From assembly GCA_029532415.1 (NCBI GenBank), contig JAQOTA010000062.1, forward strand, positions 372,001 through 436,000: DNA of 64,000 nt. The letters run 5' to 3'. Positions 12,779-25,281 of this stretch are shown in pieces (the stretch's first letter is position 1; each line of letters opens with the position of its first letter). Both the position numbers and the translations under genes were made by a program. The DNA comes from Marasmius tenuissimus (lineage: Eukaryota > Basidiomycota > Agaricomycetes > Agaricales > Marasmiaceae). The notes beneath the pieces were generated by a model. That model was not told the origin of the DNA and made no database searches. It worked only from the letters and a program-made list of their open reading frames with translations.

Positions 12779-13822
12779 GACTCGTCGAAGATCGCAGTTC
12801 GAACATCATTTCTCCCTCGGAAACTCCTTCGACGCCGGCTCATGGCCCAGTGGCCAGGATTCGATTGTACTACTACCCGCCATGGCTTCTTCCTTATGGA
12901 TGGTGACCGTTACGTGGACCGTGTTGGAGCAAGAGTTACGCCGAGAATCCCCTTCTTCAGCACACAGGAGACCTCTGGCTTTGTTGGTGTTAGGGTTGCG
13001 GCAGACTTGATGCATAGAGAAGATGTGGCTAGGCTTAGGGCGACTCTCCTCAAAGTTGGGCAGTGGATTCTTCGTCCGACCCGGCACGATACATTCAACC
13101 TCAATGGGGGTGGGATATTATTGCTGTGAGTGATGCTGTCATCGACAATCGCCAGTTGCCACTCAATAACTACATTTTCAGCGGCTTCAATGGCCCAGAA
13201 ATAGCTTCGTGCAGTGCAATTCACGATCAAACGTATGACGTCATCCTGAGAACCTTTGGCGCGATATGCGACTTCCTTAAGACCACCAAAGTCGAGATCC
13301 CCTGAGTTACTTGAATTTTCTCAGAAGAGCGACAACTGTCCCGCATCATACCGCTATCTTGTACAATCCAACGACACACCACCTAGTACCTTTCAGAAAC
13401 AGATCGACCTCATCCGTGACCAGGGAAATGAGTCTATCAGCTGGCTCGTGCGACACCAGAGGTCCATCATTGAGAAGTTTTGAGAAGAGTACCAGCTCAG
13501 CTATCAACGTATGGCACGCATACATTAGAGCCAGATTGCCCTCCACACGCCCATGTTGGCAGAGATGGTGCTCAACCGTCTTCGCTAGGAGAAGGGCACA
13601 AGGGAGACAGTCCAAGTCTACGACACGAACCAAGACTGGTGTCATACTGACCTCTTTACCATGGATGGTCGAGAGAGACAAATATCCGAACGGCACATAA
13701 TCATCGACCTCGCCCGCAAGAGCTTCACCTCCATCCAAACCTCCAAGGCGTTGCCAGCACCTCCCACCGATCCCAGCGTGCCACCTGGGTTACCGCCTGA
13801 TCAGCCGCCGACAGCGTCTTGA
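12779..13822 (+). pseudogene. Decayed gene of unknown family
   Basis: Several adjacent frames look protein-like but do not join cleanly. They include FVGVRVAADLMHREDVARL near 12980, DIIAVSDAVIDNRQLPLNNY near 13120 and ESISWLVRHQRSIIEKF near 13430. The last continues in frame past TGA (13481) and two TAG codons to HIIIDLARKSFTSIQTSKAL and a Pro-rich end at 13822. Splicing could explain one break, but three stops in one exon-like stretch suggest decay. I do not recognise the family. A short part near 13495-13550 resembles 25045-25095. Confidence 0.35.
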
Positions 13823-15360
13823 CTCTAGAACTCGCCGGCGGGCGACGATGATGGCGAAAGCTTGTCCAAGTTTCAACAGTGACGAGAACTTGACTACAAG
13901 CCAATTAGCAAATTCCTAACTCGGGATGGATATGGTCCGTCCACAACTCTTCCCAAACCACTCTCCGCTTACACACCCCCACAGTCGTCTGGTTGATCAC
14001 CCAATCTGAGGGTCGAGGGCTCTCAGTCGGAATCTTCAAAGGACCCCACATTCGATCCACGTTTGTCGCCTCTATTCTCTCAGCTGATATGTATACTGAT
14101 TCGATGCTTGATCCCATGTGCTTGGGCATTTCCTCTTTCCACGTTAGCCATTAACAAGAACGGTATATTGGAGTAGCGTTCCATGCGACGGCGGCCAGCT
14201 TGGCCAACCTACCCACGACCAAGATCGATAAGCCACCTAGACCAGGGCTCATACGTTCATTTCTGGTACCCGTATGTCTCCCAGCTTCCAATTCTTGACG
14301 CGAGAGCTCCACTAAAGTCATACTGGTTCAGATCTATGGAGACATGACCTCTTTTGGCTAAGTACCATATTCCAAGTCTTCGTCTTCCCGTGGACCGCAA
14401 CTTCATTCCCATAACTCTCCAGGAATTCCATACTGATCGTCACATCGATGAACGATATGCTTATGAAGCGAAGGGAACGTTCATCCAGAGACACTCAGAG
14501 TGCTCTCACGGCGGTCATGAACACCAATCGAAACGCGTACAGCCCGGTTGACGAATGCGTCGAGTTCATCGAGATATCAGCTAGAGATACCACCTATGGA
14601 TAGTAAAAACCGTAACGTCAAGGCCCGTGGCGAGGAAAGAATGCACAAATGGCCCGGGACGACGACGCTTGGCGAGTTGGAGGATAGCTTGACCATGGTA
14701 CACCCACTCTCAACAGAGTGTTCAAACGTTCACTACCTCCACCACCTTTTTCTCTCCAGGTATCATCTGAACACGCATTAAGAATATCCCATATCACTCC
14801 TCATTACATTCAGGCTTGGGTTGAACGTTTAGCAGGACAATATTCCCCGCGAATACCGAGAATTCTCAATGTCAAAGTTTGTATTACGTCCTCCTTGTAT
14901 CTCAGCGTGAAGCAACTGATGATGCTCAAGATAGATTCTCATGTACCGAACATAACGAGGCGGTATGACGCCGTCCGGAAAGGTGATCAAGGTGAATAGC
15001 CTCATGAGCCCTTTCACTCGGTGAAAACTTCTCTCCGCTTTCTTTTCTTAGTTTCGGTGTTCTATGGAGTTTCGCAAGCGCCACTCACGGGGGTGGGGTG
15101 TGTTGACTGACAAGTAAGTGGAGGTGGCGCACCGTGACGTGATAGTTACCCAAAACACCTGTGATCTCGTTGGATTCTTCCCCGATTTGAGAATATGGGG
15201 TTCTACCATGTAGCTTGGCACTTGCGCTCACTTTTGCTATCTCGAGGATCGGTGGAGTACGGGAATATCGATTGAACTTGGAATGGAAGTCCTAAAAAGG
15301 GTTGAAAGTTGGACACTTGTAGACGCGTCTTATCACCACCTACTGGGTCATTTGAGGACA
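13823..15360. other. Intergenic or relic sequence, no recognisable gene
   Basis: Short frames around 14230-14550 (for example WYPYVSQLPILDARAPLKSY, then a stop, then HIPSLRLPVDRNFIPITLQE) look protein-like and may continue the decayed gene upstream. No domain can be named. Confidence 0.3.
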
Positions 15361-16106
15361 ATCAACCTTAATCGTGGCACATCGTGTGCCAGGTGATCAC
15401 CCTACGACTTGTTTTCTCGAAAGCTCTGTGTAATTGTAGCGGCAGTCAAATCTCAAACGCCATGACATGCGGCCGGTTTGCCAATCATTCTGGTGGGGAA
15501 AACTCCATACTGTGTGAACGGGTGGCACACTCACCGCCTGCTTCGCACACAGATGTAGGCAAGCAAGGTCTTGGAATAGGATGCTATCGTAACGGAACCC
15601 TTAGAGTGACAGGTGGACGACAAGGCCCTCCACCGTACATTCAAATTGCGCCCTTGGATCGATTGTGATGCAATCCGGGCTTGGATGACCTACGGTAAAA
15701 GAAGTGGAGAACCTTCGAATATGTACCAGGCGATTTACAAGGTGTCGTGCCACTGTATACTCCACCCTCGATCAACTGCTATCGTCCGTTCACATTTGGT
15801 ACCACTGCGGCCACCAGAGCAAGTCTCGTCAATCTTCACACGCTCGAATCGACACAATCATGCCAGATGACAATCTGGCGCGTGCATGATTTGGATTGAA
15901 TGCAAACACCACCTTCCGCCGCGCTTCTGGCTTGTGCAAGGTTTCGCGTTCGTATAAAGGAGAACACTAGAGTCGACACATCGATCTTTACCAGTCCCTT
16001 CGATTCTCCCCACCACTGCACAAACAAAAGGAATAAGAACTGTCAAGTCATGTAAGTCTGTCGATGTGTCACGGTCGAGCTTCGCCTTAATACATGTCCA
16101 AGTATC
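15361..16106 (+). promoter_or_regulatory. Upstream region of the decarboxylase pseudogene, also present decayed near 56.1-56.95 kb
   Basis: Segments such as GAGAACCTTCGAATATGTAC near 15710, GGCTTGTGCAAGGTTTCGCG near 15930 and GGAGAACACTAGAGTCGACA near 15960 recur in the same order near 56670-56850 with many C-to-T and G-to-A differences. The region ends at the ATG at 16107. Confidence 0.55.
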
Positions 16107-17741
16107 ATGGCGAACGAGCCGGCATTTCACTATCGCAAGGAAGTCAGTCGCGAGGAGAGAGGTCCTACCCCCTACTTGCGCGCTGATGGCGCGTTGCCAC
16201 CCTTACTGCACCACGCCGGATATCTTCCAGAGTATGGCCAGGTTTACCTCGCGTTCTTTGCCGAGGTAGCTGAGGAAGCCGCCAAGTTGAAAGCTGAAGG
16301 CGAAGTCCATTTGAAGCCCGTACAGGAGTCCAAGCAGGCTATTGAGGACAACAATCTCTTGTACGGTCTGTTTCAGGAGATCTTCGTTCAAATCAATCCG
16401 AAGTACCAATACAGAGGCCAAGTACGATTTCAGTTCCACTGCCCGACATCCGACCCATACTCATTGATATTTCCTAGGTTCAAGACTGGGAAGACTTGCT
16501 TCGTAAGCTCGACGTCGTCTTGCGCGGTCCTCCAAAGTTCTTTATCGCCAAGAACGACCAGCAGCAACCAATCGGTGAACCCGTCGGGGTTCCCATCTAT
16601 CTCATTCTCGACTTCCTCATCAACACGTTAGCTGGCTACGATCTAATCCGAAACCGTGATTTCAATAACGCCATGCGTAAATTACTTAACGCCTGGGGCG
16701 AATATCTTATCACCCAGGACTCCAGTAAGACCCTGAACACAACCGAATCGGGTTGGTTTTAATAACGAATCCGTGATCAAACTCCAGGAGAAGGGTCGCG
16801 GTATATTCACCGAAACCTACACCGTCCCCAGTGACGATCCGGACATGGGCTATGGGTTCATGTCCTGGGACCACTTCTTCGTGAGGCATTTGAAGGAAGA
16901 CGCTCGTCCAATTCATGACCTTCGCGACTTGCCCATCTCTGTTGGCGTGCCGCGGTACATCGATTCGGGTCTCGTCATTCATCACGCATGCGAATCCACT
17001 GTCGTTCGCATTACCGAGAATGTTCGACTTTATCGTTTCTGGCTCAAGGCTCAAGGCCCAGCCATACTCCTTGCACGAAATGCTCAACCACGATCCCTTG
17101 GCCGAGGAGTTCGTCGGTGGGTCGGTCTACCAAACATTCCTCAGCCCCAGGACTACCACCGCTGACATAGCCCTGTAGATGGCACCATCGTCAAGGCAGA
17201 AGTGGTGGAAGGGATCTATTATTCTGCTTTACCGGACAAAGGTGCTCCCGCCGGGTCAAATCTCAAACCAGGTGTTCCCTTTGGCGCTTACCTTCGATCT
17301 CAGCCTTGGTTGACGTTCGTCGCCACTCCTGCCTTGATCTGGATTCGCGCGAAGGATCCAAGGATCGGGTTGTTATGCTTCATTGGGATTGGGATGGTGG
17401 AGGTCTCGACGTGTGACATAAAAGCTGCACAGGACTTGGTAGGGAAGGAGGTAAAGACTGGGCAGGAGATTGGGATGTTCCACTTCGGAGGCTCGGGTCA
17501 TTGTCTCGTCTTCCGTAAGGACGCCCAAATCAGATTCTTCTTCCCAGAACTCCACCCGGGCGCGGGTCCAGGCAGTGATAAGATCGAGATCCCTGTCGAA
17601 AATTTGCCTCCCACCGAGCCTGGACAGGGATTGGTGCAAGAGAGGGAAGACGAGGAACCCGTGGAACAATACAAATACATTTATGGCTGGCACGTCAACG
17701 TCAACTCTATCATCGGTTGGTCAAAGACCGGCGAGCAGTGA
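16107..17741 (+). pseudogene. Phosphatidylserine decarboxylase/PsiD-like pyruvoyl decarboxylase, pseudogene
   Basis: Exon 1 starts MANEPAFHYRKEVSREERGP; an intron at about 16422-16479 joins it to VQDWEDLLRKLDVV. Family landmarks follow in order: GYGFMSWDHFF, ACESTVVRITENV, QPYSLHEMLNHDP, FVGGSVYQTFLS, SPVDGTIVKAEVVEGIYY, IGIGMVEVSTCD and MFHFGGSGHCLVF, whose GGS matches the self-cleavage site that forms the pyruvoyl cofactor. Four lesions break the frame: an extra T in the TTTT run near 16760, a 7-bp tandem duplication CTCAAGG near 17043, loss of one C in the run near 17147, and TGA where the family has TGG in YHRWHSP near 17163. Relatives include PSD and the tryptophan decarboxylase PsiD of psilocybin fungi. 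The substrate of this copy cannot be told. Confidence 0.85.
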
Positions 17742-18869
17742 TCTGGTTTGCTGAGTGGCACGAAGTGAGTTTCCATCTTCCTTGTCGTGCCATCCTTTCG
17801 CTGACTTCGTAGCCATAACCTACAGATCATCCCTTTCCAGGGCTTTCCAGAATTCGAAAGCGCGCGATTCAATATGGTACCAATTTCTGTTTTCGTATGT
17901 CTTCTACGATAAATCACAAAACCAAGATCAGCCACGGACACCTGTACAATACTTGCCTGTCGTGTACTGCGTACCTTTGTTAAATCAAATTCGTCGTCTG
18001 TCTGTAGTTCCATTCCACTTTGGATGGAATAATATGAGGTCCCGCATAAGGAAATGGATCAATAGATCCTGGCTACATGCCAAGCGAACACCTTCGCCAC
18101 CCAGTGGTGTATCGTTTTCAGAGCGTCGAGCCCCAGTGTCGAGCCCCAGAATGGAGGATCGAGTCGACCCTTTGTACGATTTCCCACAGATTCTGAGGGT
18201 TTGAGAGTCTTGGAGAGCGTACTGAACTGAGGGATTCTGCAGCTCAGAAAGCGGCTGTGGCCGTCAGGGAACGAAGAGCATGGAGGAAGCGCCGAGAATT
18301 GCCCACCAAACAGCGACCAAACAACGCGTCTCGCCTCTTTTTGACCCGTAAGAGTATCGCCTCGATTACATGCATCTCTCCATCAAACTGTCTGGACTAG
18401 AACTCATGGGAATGATCGTATTGGAGGTACAGCTGCTTCGAGATGTGGGCTGAAAGCTGTGTGTCACAATGTGAGCTCTGCCTTTATTCGTAAAGTGATT
18501 GGCATTGACTGATACAGAATCCAGATGCTATGAACATCTTTATCGCTGCCATGAATGGTCGACTTTCGGCGGTTTACAGTATGGTAGTCGAGCTGTTTCT
18601 GCCCTTGGAACTTTTTGGTTGCGAAATCAGGTGGTCAATGGTTGTCGGAGGCTCGACATGTGGGAGCTTCATAGAACCACCGACGACCGCAAAGACCGAT
18701 CATTCCCGCGACGGTATACCTGCAACATCACTCAAAGAAATTGTAGCAGAGACACCATCACGGTGCGTGTTGTGGAGGTGAGTCAAAGCTGTGTTTGACC
18801 TTGATCAACACTCCGTTCCTTCCGACCTTTTCCTATACACATTTGTCTCCTTCTCTTCTCTCTAAGCCC
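17742..18869. repeat. Intergenic with repeat R copy 4 (about 18010-18420)
   Basis: The R copy is recognised by CGAGTCGACCCTTTGTA near 18168, GAGGGATTCTGCAGCTCAGAAAG near 18232 and GCGACCAAACAACGCGTCTCG near 18315. An open frame at 18530-18781 (MNIFIAAMNGRLSAVYSMVV) shows no recognisable domain. Confidence 0.5.
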
Positions 18870-20863
18870 ATGGCTGCTTACTTCTCCAACGCTCGGCACA
18901 CGACCTTAGGGGATCACGCCAGTTTTCAGACCGTAGTCGGGAATGCAATCACGTACAATTACAACAGCCCTGAGAGAGAGGATAGGGTAGTTCTGGTTCG
19001 TATGGCGCTGTCTATCGTCTGTCGCAGTTCTGACCAGTATTGAGTTCAGAATGGAAGGACTTTCAGGAGAATACTCGATGGCGACATAATCTTTCGACAG
19101 CTTCTGTCGTCCAAAGTGCTCCACGTTCTTACCGAGCCTGATGAGCATACACCATCTCGGTCACGATGGAATCTGCCTCAGGCTAGGGTTGTAAAAGTGA
19201 CAAAAACCGTACAAACTGCTGAGTTGTTCGGGTACCAAGGAAAATTTACCGCTACTATCCTTGAGCCCATCGGTGAGAATGATCCAGACAAGTTCGAAGC
19301 GGTGAGTGTCGAATTTCAAATTGAATGAAGTGGCCTAATGAATGGTTGGCTCAGATAGCAACATGCGTTCTCCAAGCAGCGTCACCCCGGAGGTACGTTT
19401 GCAAGCCATTCATCATGCTCTATGCGTCGCGATAACGACGTATCATATATTATAGGTCGATGCTGCTCCCTCAACTCTTCGCTTTGGCTGATTCGAACGT
19501 GTTAACAATTTTGACCCATGGGGGTGCGTTCAATCGCGTCGCGGGTCTGACTATGGATGCTGACAGATTGGCAATGTTAGAGCTTGTGATTGGACAGAAA
19601 CTTGTCAAACGACAAAGCCGGAAACGGAACTGGATTGTATACCACTACCTCGTATACACAAACGTAAGTAAGTTCAGGCTTTGCGGACCTGTCCCAGCCG
19701 ACTCTGTCAATTAGTGGGCTGCGGTGGAATCTTTACGAGCTGATAAAACCTTCACAATGCCAGTGAGTTAGCTACTGTTGGCGTTGACTGGCTAATCATG
19801 CTGCATGCCAGGTAGCGCGTCGGTGGAGCAACTGGTCCTTCAACCTCAAAACTTTATCTTGGCAGTACGACATCACTTCCGGATCGCTCTCACCGCCAGG
19901 GGAAGAAGACGACAAATCACTGAGCTGCAATCACCGAACTCCACTTCGCCAAGAAACCCTGCCTCAACTCAACGCTACCGAGATTGTTGCCTGCGTCGAA
20001 GAAGATCTCGGTGACTTTCTCTACTTAATTGCGTCGTGGGGAGGGAGACGGGGTGTCGACATGTGCCATCACCATGCGCGGCATGGCGCTTTGACCTTTG
20101 GGACTGTCGTCAAACGGAGTAAACCTGGAATTGCTGCACACTTCTCTACCACTCCCAGTCCCGAGTGGTTTTGCGAGAGCCTCAATCCAAATCTCACAGT
20201 GTGTTACTCCAAGTCAGGTGTGTCCATATGATAACTTTATCGTCTATGTACTGACCAAGTTAGTGCCAAAACGAGTCGATCTTTCGTTCCGCAAGTCTAC
20301 CTCAAATGTCCGAGTTCAAAGTCTTCGCTTCGGTTTGCGTATTCCAGAAGGGGCTCGCGTCCGGTTTCGTTGCGCCTATCTCTGCCAATCGCTCCAGTTG
20401 CGCGCAGACTGCGATGAACTGGAGGACGTTCGTAAGTGCCTCTTGATATCATCTTCACTCTTCCTCTTGTTGATGTTTCGTTCCCTCAGTTTATCTAGAT
20501 CAAGTGGGATTCTCCCTCACAGGTACCTTCCCCGATGACCTCACCACACGTCCACGGCCAGTATACCTCTTCGTCCCGCCTCTACAAGCGGAGCATTTGA
20601 ACAACATACACCGTATAAGATATCCACTCCCTCCAGTATTATTCTACTGGTCTCAGGATCCAGAAGGAGGGGATTGCATTGCTCCGGAGAGTTGGAGCAA
20701 GTATGGAGTCCCAAAACTAGACGTCGACATGTGGATTGGTTCGTGCTGGCGACTTAAACAATACAACGTAGTTCGAGATTATCTCCGTTTGAAGAAGTAC
20801 AATTTAGATGGGAAACGATACGCACTCGAGTACGGGTATCCCAAGTTGTTCCATGGCAAGTAA
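18870..20863 (+). CDS. Agaricomycete protein of unknown function, nine exons
   Basis: Nine exons join without a stop to about 520 residues. Exon 1 (18870-18995) encodes MAAYFSNARHTTLGDHASFQ, a Gly/Asn/His-rich start seen in many agaricomycete proteins, some of which carry NTPase domains downstream. Exon 2 (19050-19301) gives RTFRRILDGDIIFRQLLSSK and KVTKTVQTAELFGYQGKF. Later exons give WIVYHYLVYTN, RWSNWSFNLKTLSWQYDI, HGALTFGTVVKRSKPGI and a C-terminal block LFYWSQDPEGGDCIAPESWS...LDGKRYALEYGYPKL. I recognise this architecture as a widespread lineage-specific family but know no function or Pfam name for it. No catalytic motif or membrane segment is evident. Confidence 0.7.
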
Positions 20864-21389
20864 TCTTTACATCGAATTTGGCATGAAATTGACACACTTC
20901 CTCAGCCAATCCTCATGATACTATACGGATGCAGAACCGCTCAAAGCTACCCGAAACCCATTGTTCTGCTTTGCGACTGAATATTAGCATTGAAGCATTC
21001 ATCTTGACTTGTGCATTCATTCTCTGCATTCTCTTTTACTCCGCTACTATTCTTTTGGCTCTTTGACTTACGAACACAGGCTCAAGTCCGCCGAATTTTG
21101 GTTATTCATCAACTTTTACTTTACCGAGACAATAAATATTTTTTGATTTCATTACATTCTATCTCCTGTTGCACGTGGAATTGGGAGCCCACTTGGATGT
21201 GGCATAGTAAGGCTTTCATGGTGATCGGATGCAAAGAGCCCCAAGAATTGCCATTGACATGATCTGGGTTTAAGCCTGGCCGAAACGGAACGGGAAGTAG
21301 TCACGTCCCAGAAATTTGAGTTTGTCCAGCGAGGCAAGATGGTTCACCGAAATCTTAAAGGCTGCAAGACCGTGCCACGGCGTCATTTA
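20864..21389. other. Intergenic between convergent genes, no feature seen
   Basis: This 526-base spacer holds the 3' ends of the unknown-function gene (plus strand) and of the haloperoxidase-like gene (minus strand). No other open frame is convincing. Confidence 0.5.
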
Positions 21390-24300
21390 CTAGATTTGTG
21401 AATGGCTAATTGCTTCTACCTTCCTTTGTATTGCTTGACTCCTCGCGACAACGTCCCAGAGACCCTGCACATGATCCGGTTTCCATCCCGCTGGAAGGCG
21501 CTCCTCCGCCAACCAAGTCAGCAGATACGGTAATGGGATTCCCTTCTTCTCCTTCCCATTCTCTTTTACAACTACCCTCTCCCACACGCCTAGAATGATT
21601 GCCATCTCCCAGCTTTCAATATCTCGAGGAAGGGCTGGTGCTACCTCCCCCTCAAGTGCCTGCTTTCGCATGGCGCTCATGCGACCCACATCGTCCGTTG
21701 AAACGAGCGTATCCTCGTATTCTCTAGTCGCGAATAGCTTCCATACCTCCTCAGTATCATCACCAGTTTTAAGAAGACGCGTCGAGCCCTCCGGCCGAGA
21801 TATAATCGCGCTTGAGTGGTCGTCCCATGAAGAAGTTTCTGCGATCGTCTCTAAGCGAGACAGAATCGAGGGCGCCTCATCTTCCTCCCCCTCTTCCGCG
21901 TCTTTAGTATGCCATGAGCATGAGGATGCAGATACAACGTCCTCAAGGGGATTGAAGACGTCTCGAACGGTCTCTCCAACTGGAGAAAGCAAGTCACGGA
22001 CGAGGTAACCCACCCAGGCTCGCCGGATTTTTAGAGAATAACTCGGATAATTCGATCCGACATCACTATTTCCTTCAAACAAACCTTCGTGATGTAGTGA
22101 GCTACGGTCACGTTTCAAGTTGAAAACGCCAGGCTGGCTTGTTGATCCATCAGGGTTGCGAATAGCAAACCAATCTGGAACGGTGAACGGTAGGCGGATG
22201 GGGCTTCTACCCATCAGGAAGAACCCAACGAGCGTGGAAGCAATAGCGAGAAGTGTGGAGAGACCGAAGCATTCCCTGAGTCCGTTGACGATAGTGAAAA
22301 ATGTCAGACCGTGACCATCGCGCGGGCTAACATAGGGAAGAAAGCGATGAGTACCCCTTCGGAAGCCAAACAGTAGCAGGATAGATCGTCACGCACATGT
22401 ATCCGTGATTAGCCATTGCGTTCAGCGCTGGACAGACAGAACGGACGTCGCCTTGTCTGGGAGGGGAGTATTCGTGGCCGCTTGGAGGGGATTGTTCATC
22501 AGCAAAATACCTGAACAGCTATATGGTCATTAGTATCCCCAATATACGTTGGGTAGAACGAAACCCGCTGTACCCAGTTGAGAGCAGGAACAGGGTTTAT
22601 AACCGTATTAAAACTTTTCCGAAATCCGTGAGAATAGCGAGATTCCGTGAGCACGATACTGGTAGAAGACAATGAATTGAGTACCTTTTAACAAGTTTTG
22701 AAGATGATACCGGAGAGCAAAGGTTGTCGCTGATTGCAAAGATTGTACTGGTTTCGGGAGGTTTTAACCGGTTGTGGGAGGGTGCACCGCATAGCAGAGG
22801 TGGTGGTGAGTAGCAGGTGGTATAAAGAGTACCAGCGAGTGGTGGAAGGAGCAACAAGTAACAGAGAAGATGACAAGCTGTAGAGGACGTAACAAATAGG
22901 AGATATTCTATGGGATCTATGTGATTGGGGAGATAGGTGGTGCAGGTAATCAAGGACCTCTCATGGTTTGCACGCTGGACAATGAGAGGCAAGTGATGGC
23001 ATTGAAATTGTATGTAGATAACACGAACGAGGCCGCAAAAGCCATCGAGCTATAGTAGACATAACCACAACTAATCAATACAGAGAGGCAATACATATGA
23101 CTCCAGTAAAACGACGGTGACCAGGACCTGTATGTCGGTATAAGCACGTGTAACATTGGCAGGAAAACATACCAGCGTGCAACGATGTGTGTAGTAGAAT
23201 CTCCAACTCGAACAAAACTGGCTCACCCACGTCTGGACTTCGTCAATATCAAGCGTCGCTGAGAAATACTATGTAAGTTGACATACCAATAGTATGAGGG
23301 AAGAAGCATACGCATGTTATACGGCGCATATATGCAGCCGGATCGTTGGCAAGGGCTCGTAGAGTGTTGCCGACAATGAGCGGGAGGGTGACAAAGGCCA
23401 ATACGCTATTGACGGGACAGGAGAGTCAACAAGATATCAAGGGGGGCGATACCAAGCTCACCTCCATGCGCATCTCAACTCCCACCCCAACAAGCTATGC
23501 TTCTGTTACGCGTCCTGGCCCAAACCTAGTCAGTAATATCCGGAGTAAGGACAACGAGGGACTCAACTCACCTCACCATGAGGAGAGCAAAGAGAGCAGA
23601 GAGGACGTCGGGTTGAGTGGTGTCGAGAGGCTGGACTGCTGGGAATGGTGGTGGTTGAAGGGGGGAAAGAGGGAATTGTCAACTGGTTGATCACATCGGG
23701 TTTATATAGCTGGTAGGTGGTCCGTGCGGCCGTTGTAAAAGGAGTCAAGAATCCGATAGGATGACGTCGGTGACGACTTGGTGACGACTTGGGTGAAGAT
23801 GAACAAAAGTTGTCACTAACACTGTCCAAGGGACCGCGAGAGCACCCAGACAGCCGCCTATATCACAAGCGTTAGTATAAGAACGAGAATGATGAATTTT
23901 CCACGCACCTGAGCTAGAAATTCAATGTATTCTCTCAAAAGAAATCCCAGATGGTCTTCTTAGTGTCATTTGAGGGTTGTTGACCACCGGCTCCCTGAAA
24001 AACAAGTGTCGAACGACGACAGTGGTGGTGGTTGAGAGTCAAAGGGGGAACGGGCCGCTCACGTGCAGGCAAGTCAAGATATATTTGACACTCCGACCAG
24101 AATCTGGCACAAGCGCTCAGCGGGAGCGCCCAGGCTCAGACCTTCGCCTGCCTTGACTCTGACCACGATGTTTAAGGTGAGTGGTCACTGCTATAGATCT
24201 AACATATCTAGAATCCTACAATATGCTATCTACTGTATTCTAGACAATTATGCTTATTTAAAACTACCACAACGCGTCAAAACTATCCAAAACTAGTTAA

Positions 24301-24749
24301 AACCTCCTTAGAACATCCCGAAATCAGCTACAACGTGTTTCACTCATCACGACGAGTTTGGTGGGGCACAACCCCGACAATTAATCTCGCAGATTTTTAC
24401 ATATTTCAGATGAGTTTTAACCATGTTTGAACAGTGTTGCAAAAGTCTTACAGCCCTCCGAAATCGTGCGTACAGATTTCGGGACCACTAACAAGGTATA
24501 AGTCTATCAGAATGTATCAATACCATATCAGAGTGTTTCATTGACTGGATTCCGTTGTAGCTAAGTTCTAAACCTTCAGGTATTTTGCTGATGTTGGGAT
24601 GCCGAGCGAAGACTCGGCTGGAATTCGTGATCCCATGACACTGGGCATGGTTTTTCGAACGAATTGATCGGTTGTGAGTGGCCATCTGGTAGCTCATGTT
24701 CAGTATGTGTTTCAAGAGGAGTCGAGTGGAACGTACCGGAGGTTACCAT
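21390..24749 (-). pseudogene. Heme haloperoxidase (peroxidase family 2)-like gene split by transposon B
   Basis: The exon at 22496-22397 encodes HEYSPPRQGDVRSVCPALNAMANHGY, with the family's Cys-Pro heme-ligand motif followed by Asn-His-Gly. An intron (GTGCGT...GTTAG, 22396-22327) leads to PRDGHGLTFFTIVNGL, a hydrophobic segment STLLAIASTLVGFFL and FTVPDWFAIRNPDGSTSQPG. The C-terminal end has LPYLLTWLAEERLPAGW and stops at 21390. The EHD-type acid-base motif is not clear; LHHEGLFEG sits near its expected place. The N-terminal exon (24749-24597, ending FQPSLRSASQ) is separated by transposon B, and removing B plus one AA copy gives one frame. The start codon is uncertain; an upstream GTG at 24803 is also in frame. 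As it stands the gene is interrupted. Confidence 0.7.
22497..24594 (-). mobile_element. TIR transposon B (CATCAGC family), 2098 bp
   Basis: The ends are a perfect 19-bp inverted repeat, CATCAGCAAAATACCTGAA on the left and its complement on the right. TT lies at 22495-22496 and again at 24595-24596. On the minus strand a TATA-like GCTATATAAACCCG near 23705 precedes a CT-rich stretch and a short open frame. Frames at 22597-23156 (minus) are hydrophobic and match nothing I know. The ends match element A in reverse order. No transposase motif is visible. It sits in the first preserved exon of the haloperoxidase-like gene. Confidence 0.85.
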
Positions 24750-25281
24750 GAAGGAGGTCGACGTGGCCGATAAGGTGATGGAAAGAAGACAGGACCCTTG
24801 CACGACTAGAAAGGCCTGGTATCAATCAATCGGAGCGCTGTTGATGATCAAAAAGACATTCAGATGGGACTAGCTTGCCGAGCGTCCCTGTATGATGGAG
24901 GATAAACATCATACGAGTAACTTGATCAAGAAAAATGGTTGAAACTTGGTACATCAGAGTACACGAGCGATATCTTGATGAACAGCCATTGTATTGCCCT
25001 TGAGGTACCCTTTGAAGATCAATTTTGGTGTTGAATAGCGCCTCTCAGCTGTCAACACATGGCACACATGCATCCGAGCCAGATCCCCCTCCACCGTAGG
25101 TCATGATATACAGATATTTCCAGATCTTGGCTTCACACTGATGGCCTTTGGGTGTCGCTCAGCGTTCATGAAGTCGGAGCATATCAATGTTACATTGGCG
25201 AGCGCAGCGACTTGCTGCCTGGGTTTCTCTCAGCCTTCATGTATACTCTACAATAGCATCCATTTTTCTCTCTTTATCACC

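Noticed and set aside
12489..13010. Open frame containing a run of six His (HHHHHH)
   Set aside because: The His run is a CAC microsatellite at the end of repeat R; it is not a tagged or vector-derived protein.
17160..17166. TGA in the decarboxylase as recoding (selenocysteine or read-through)
   Set aside because: Three frameshifts lie in the same gene and the family has Trp here, so simple decay is the better reading.
21595..22008. Plus-strand open frame of 137 codons
   Set aside because: It lies antisense to the haloperoxidase-like exon and is Ser-rich by codon mirroring.
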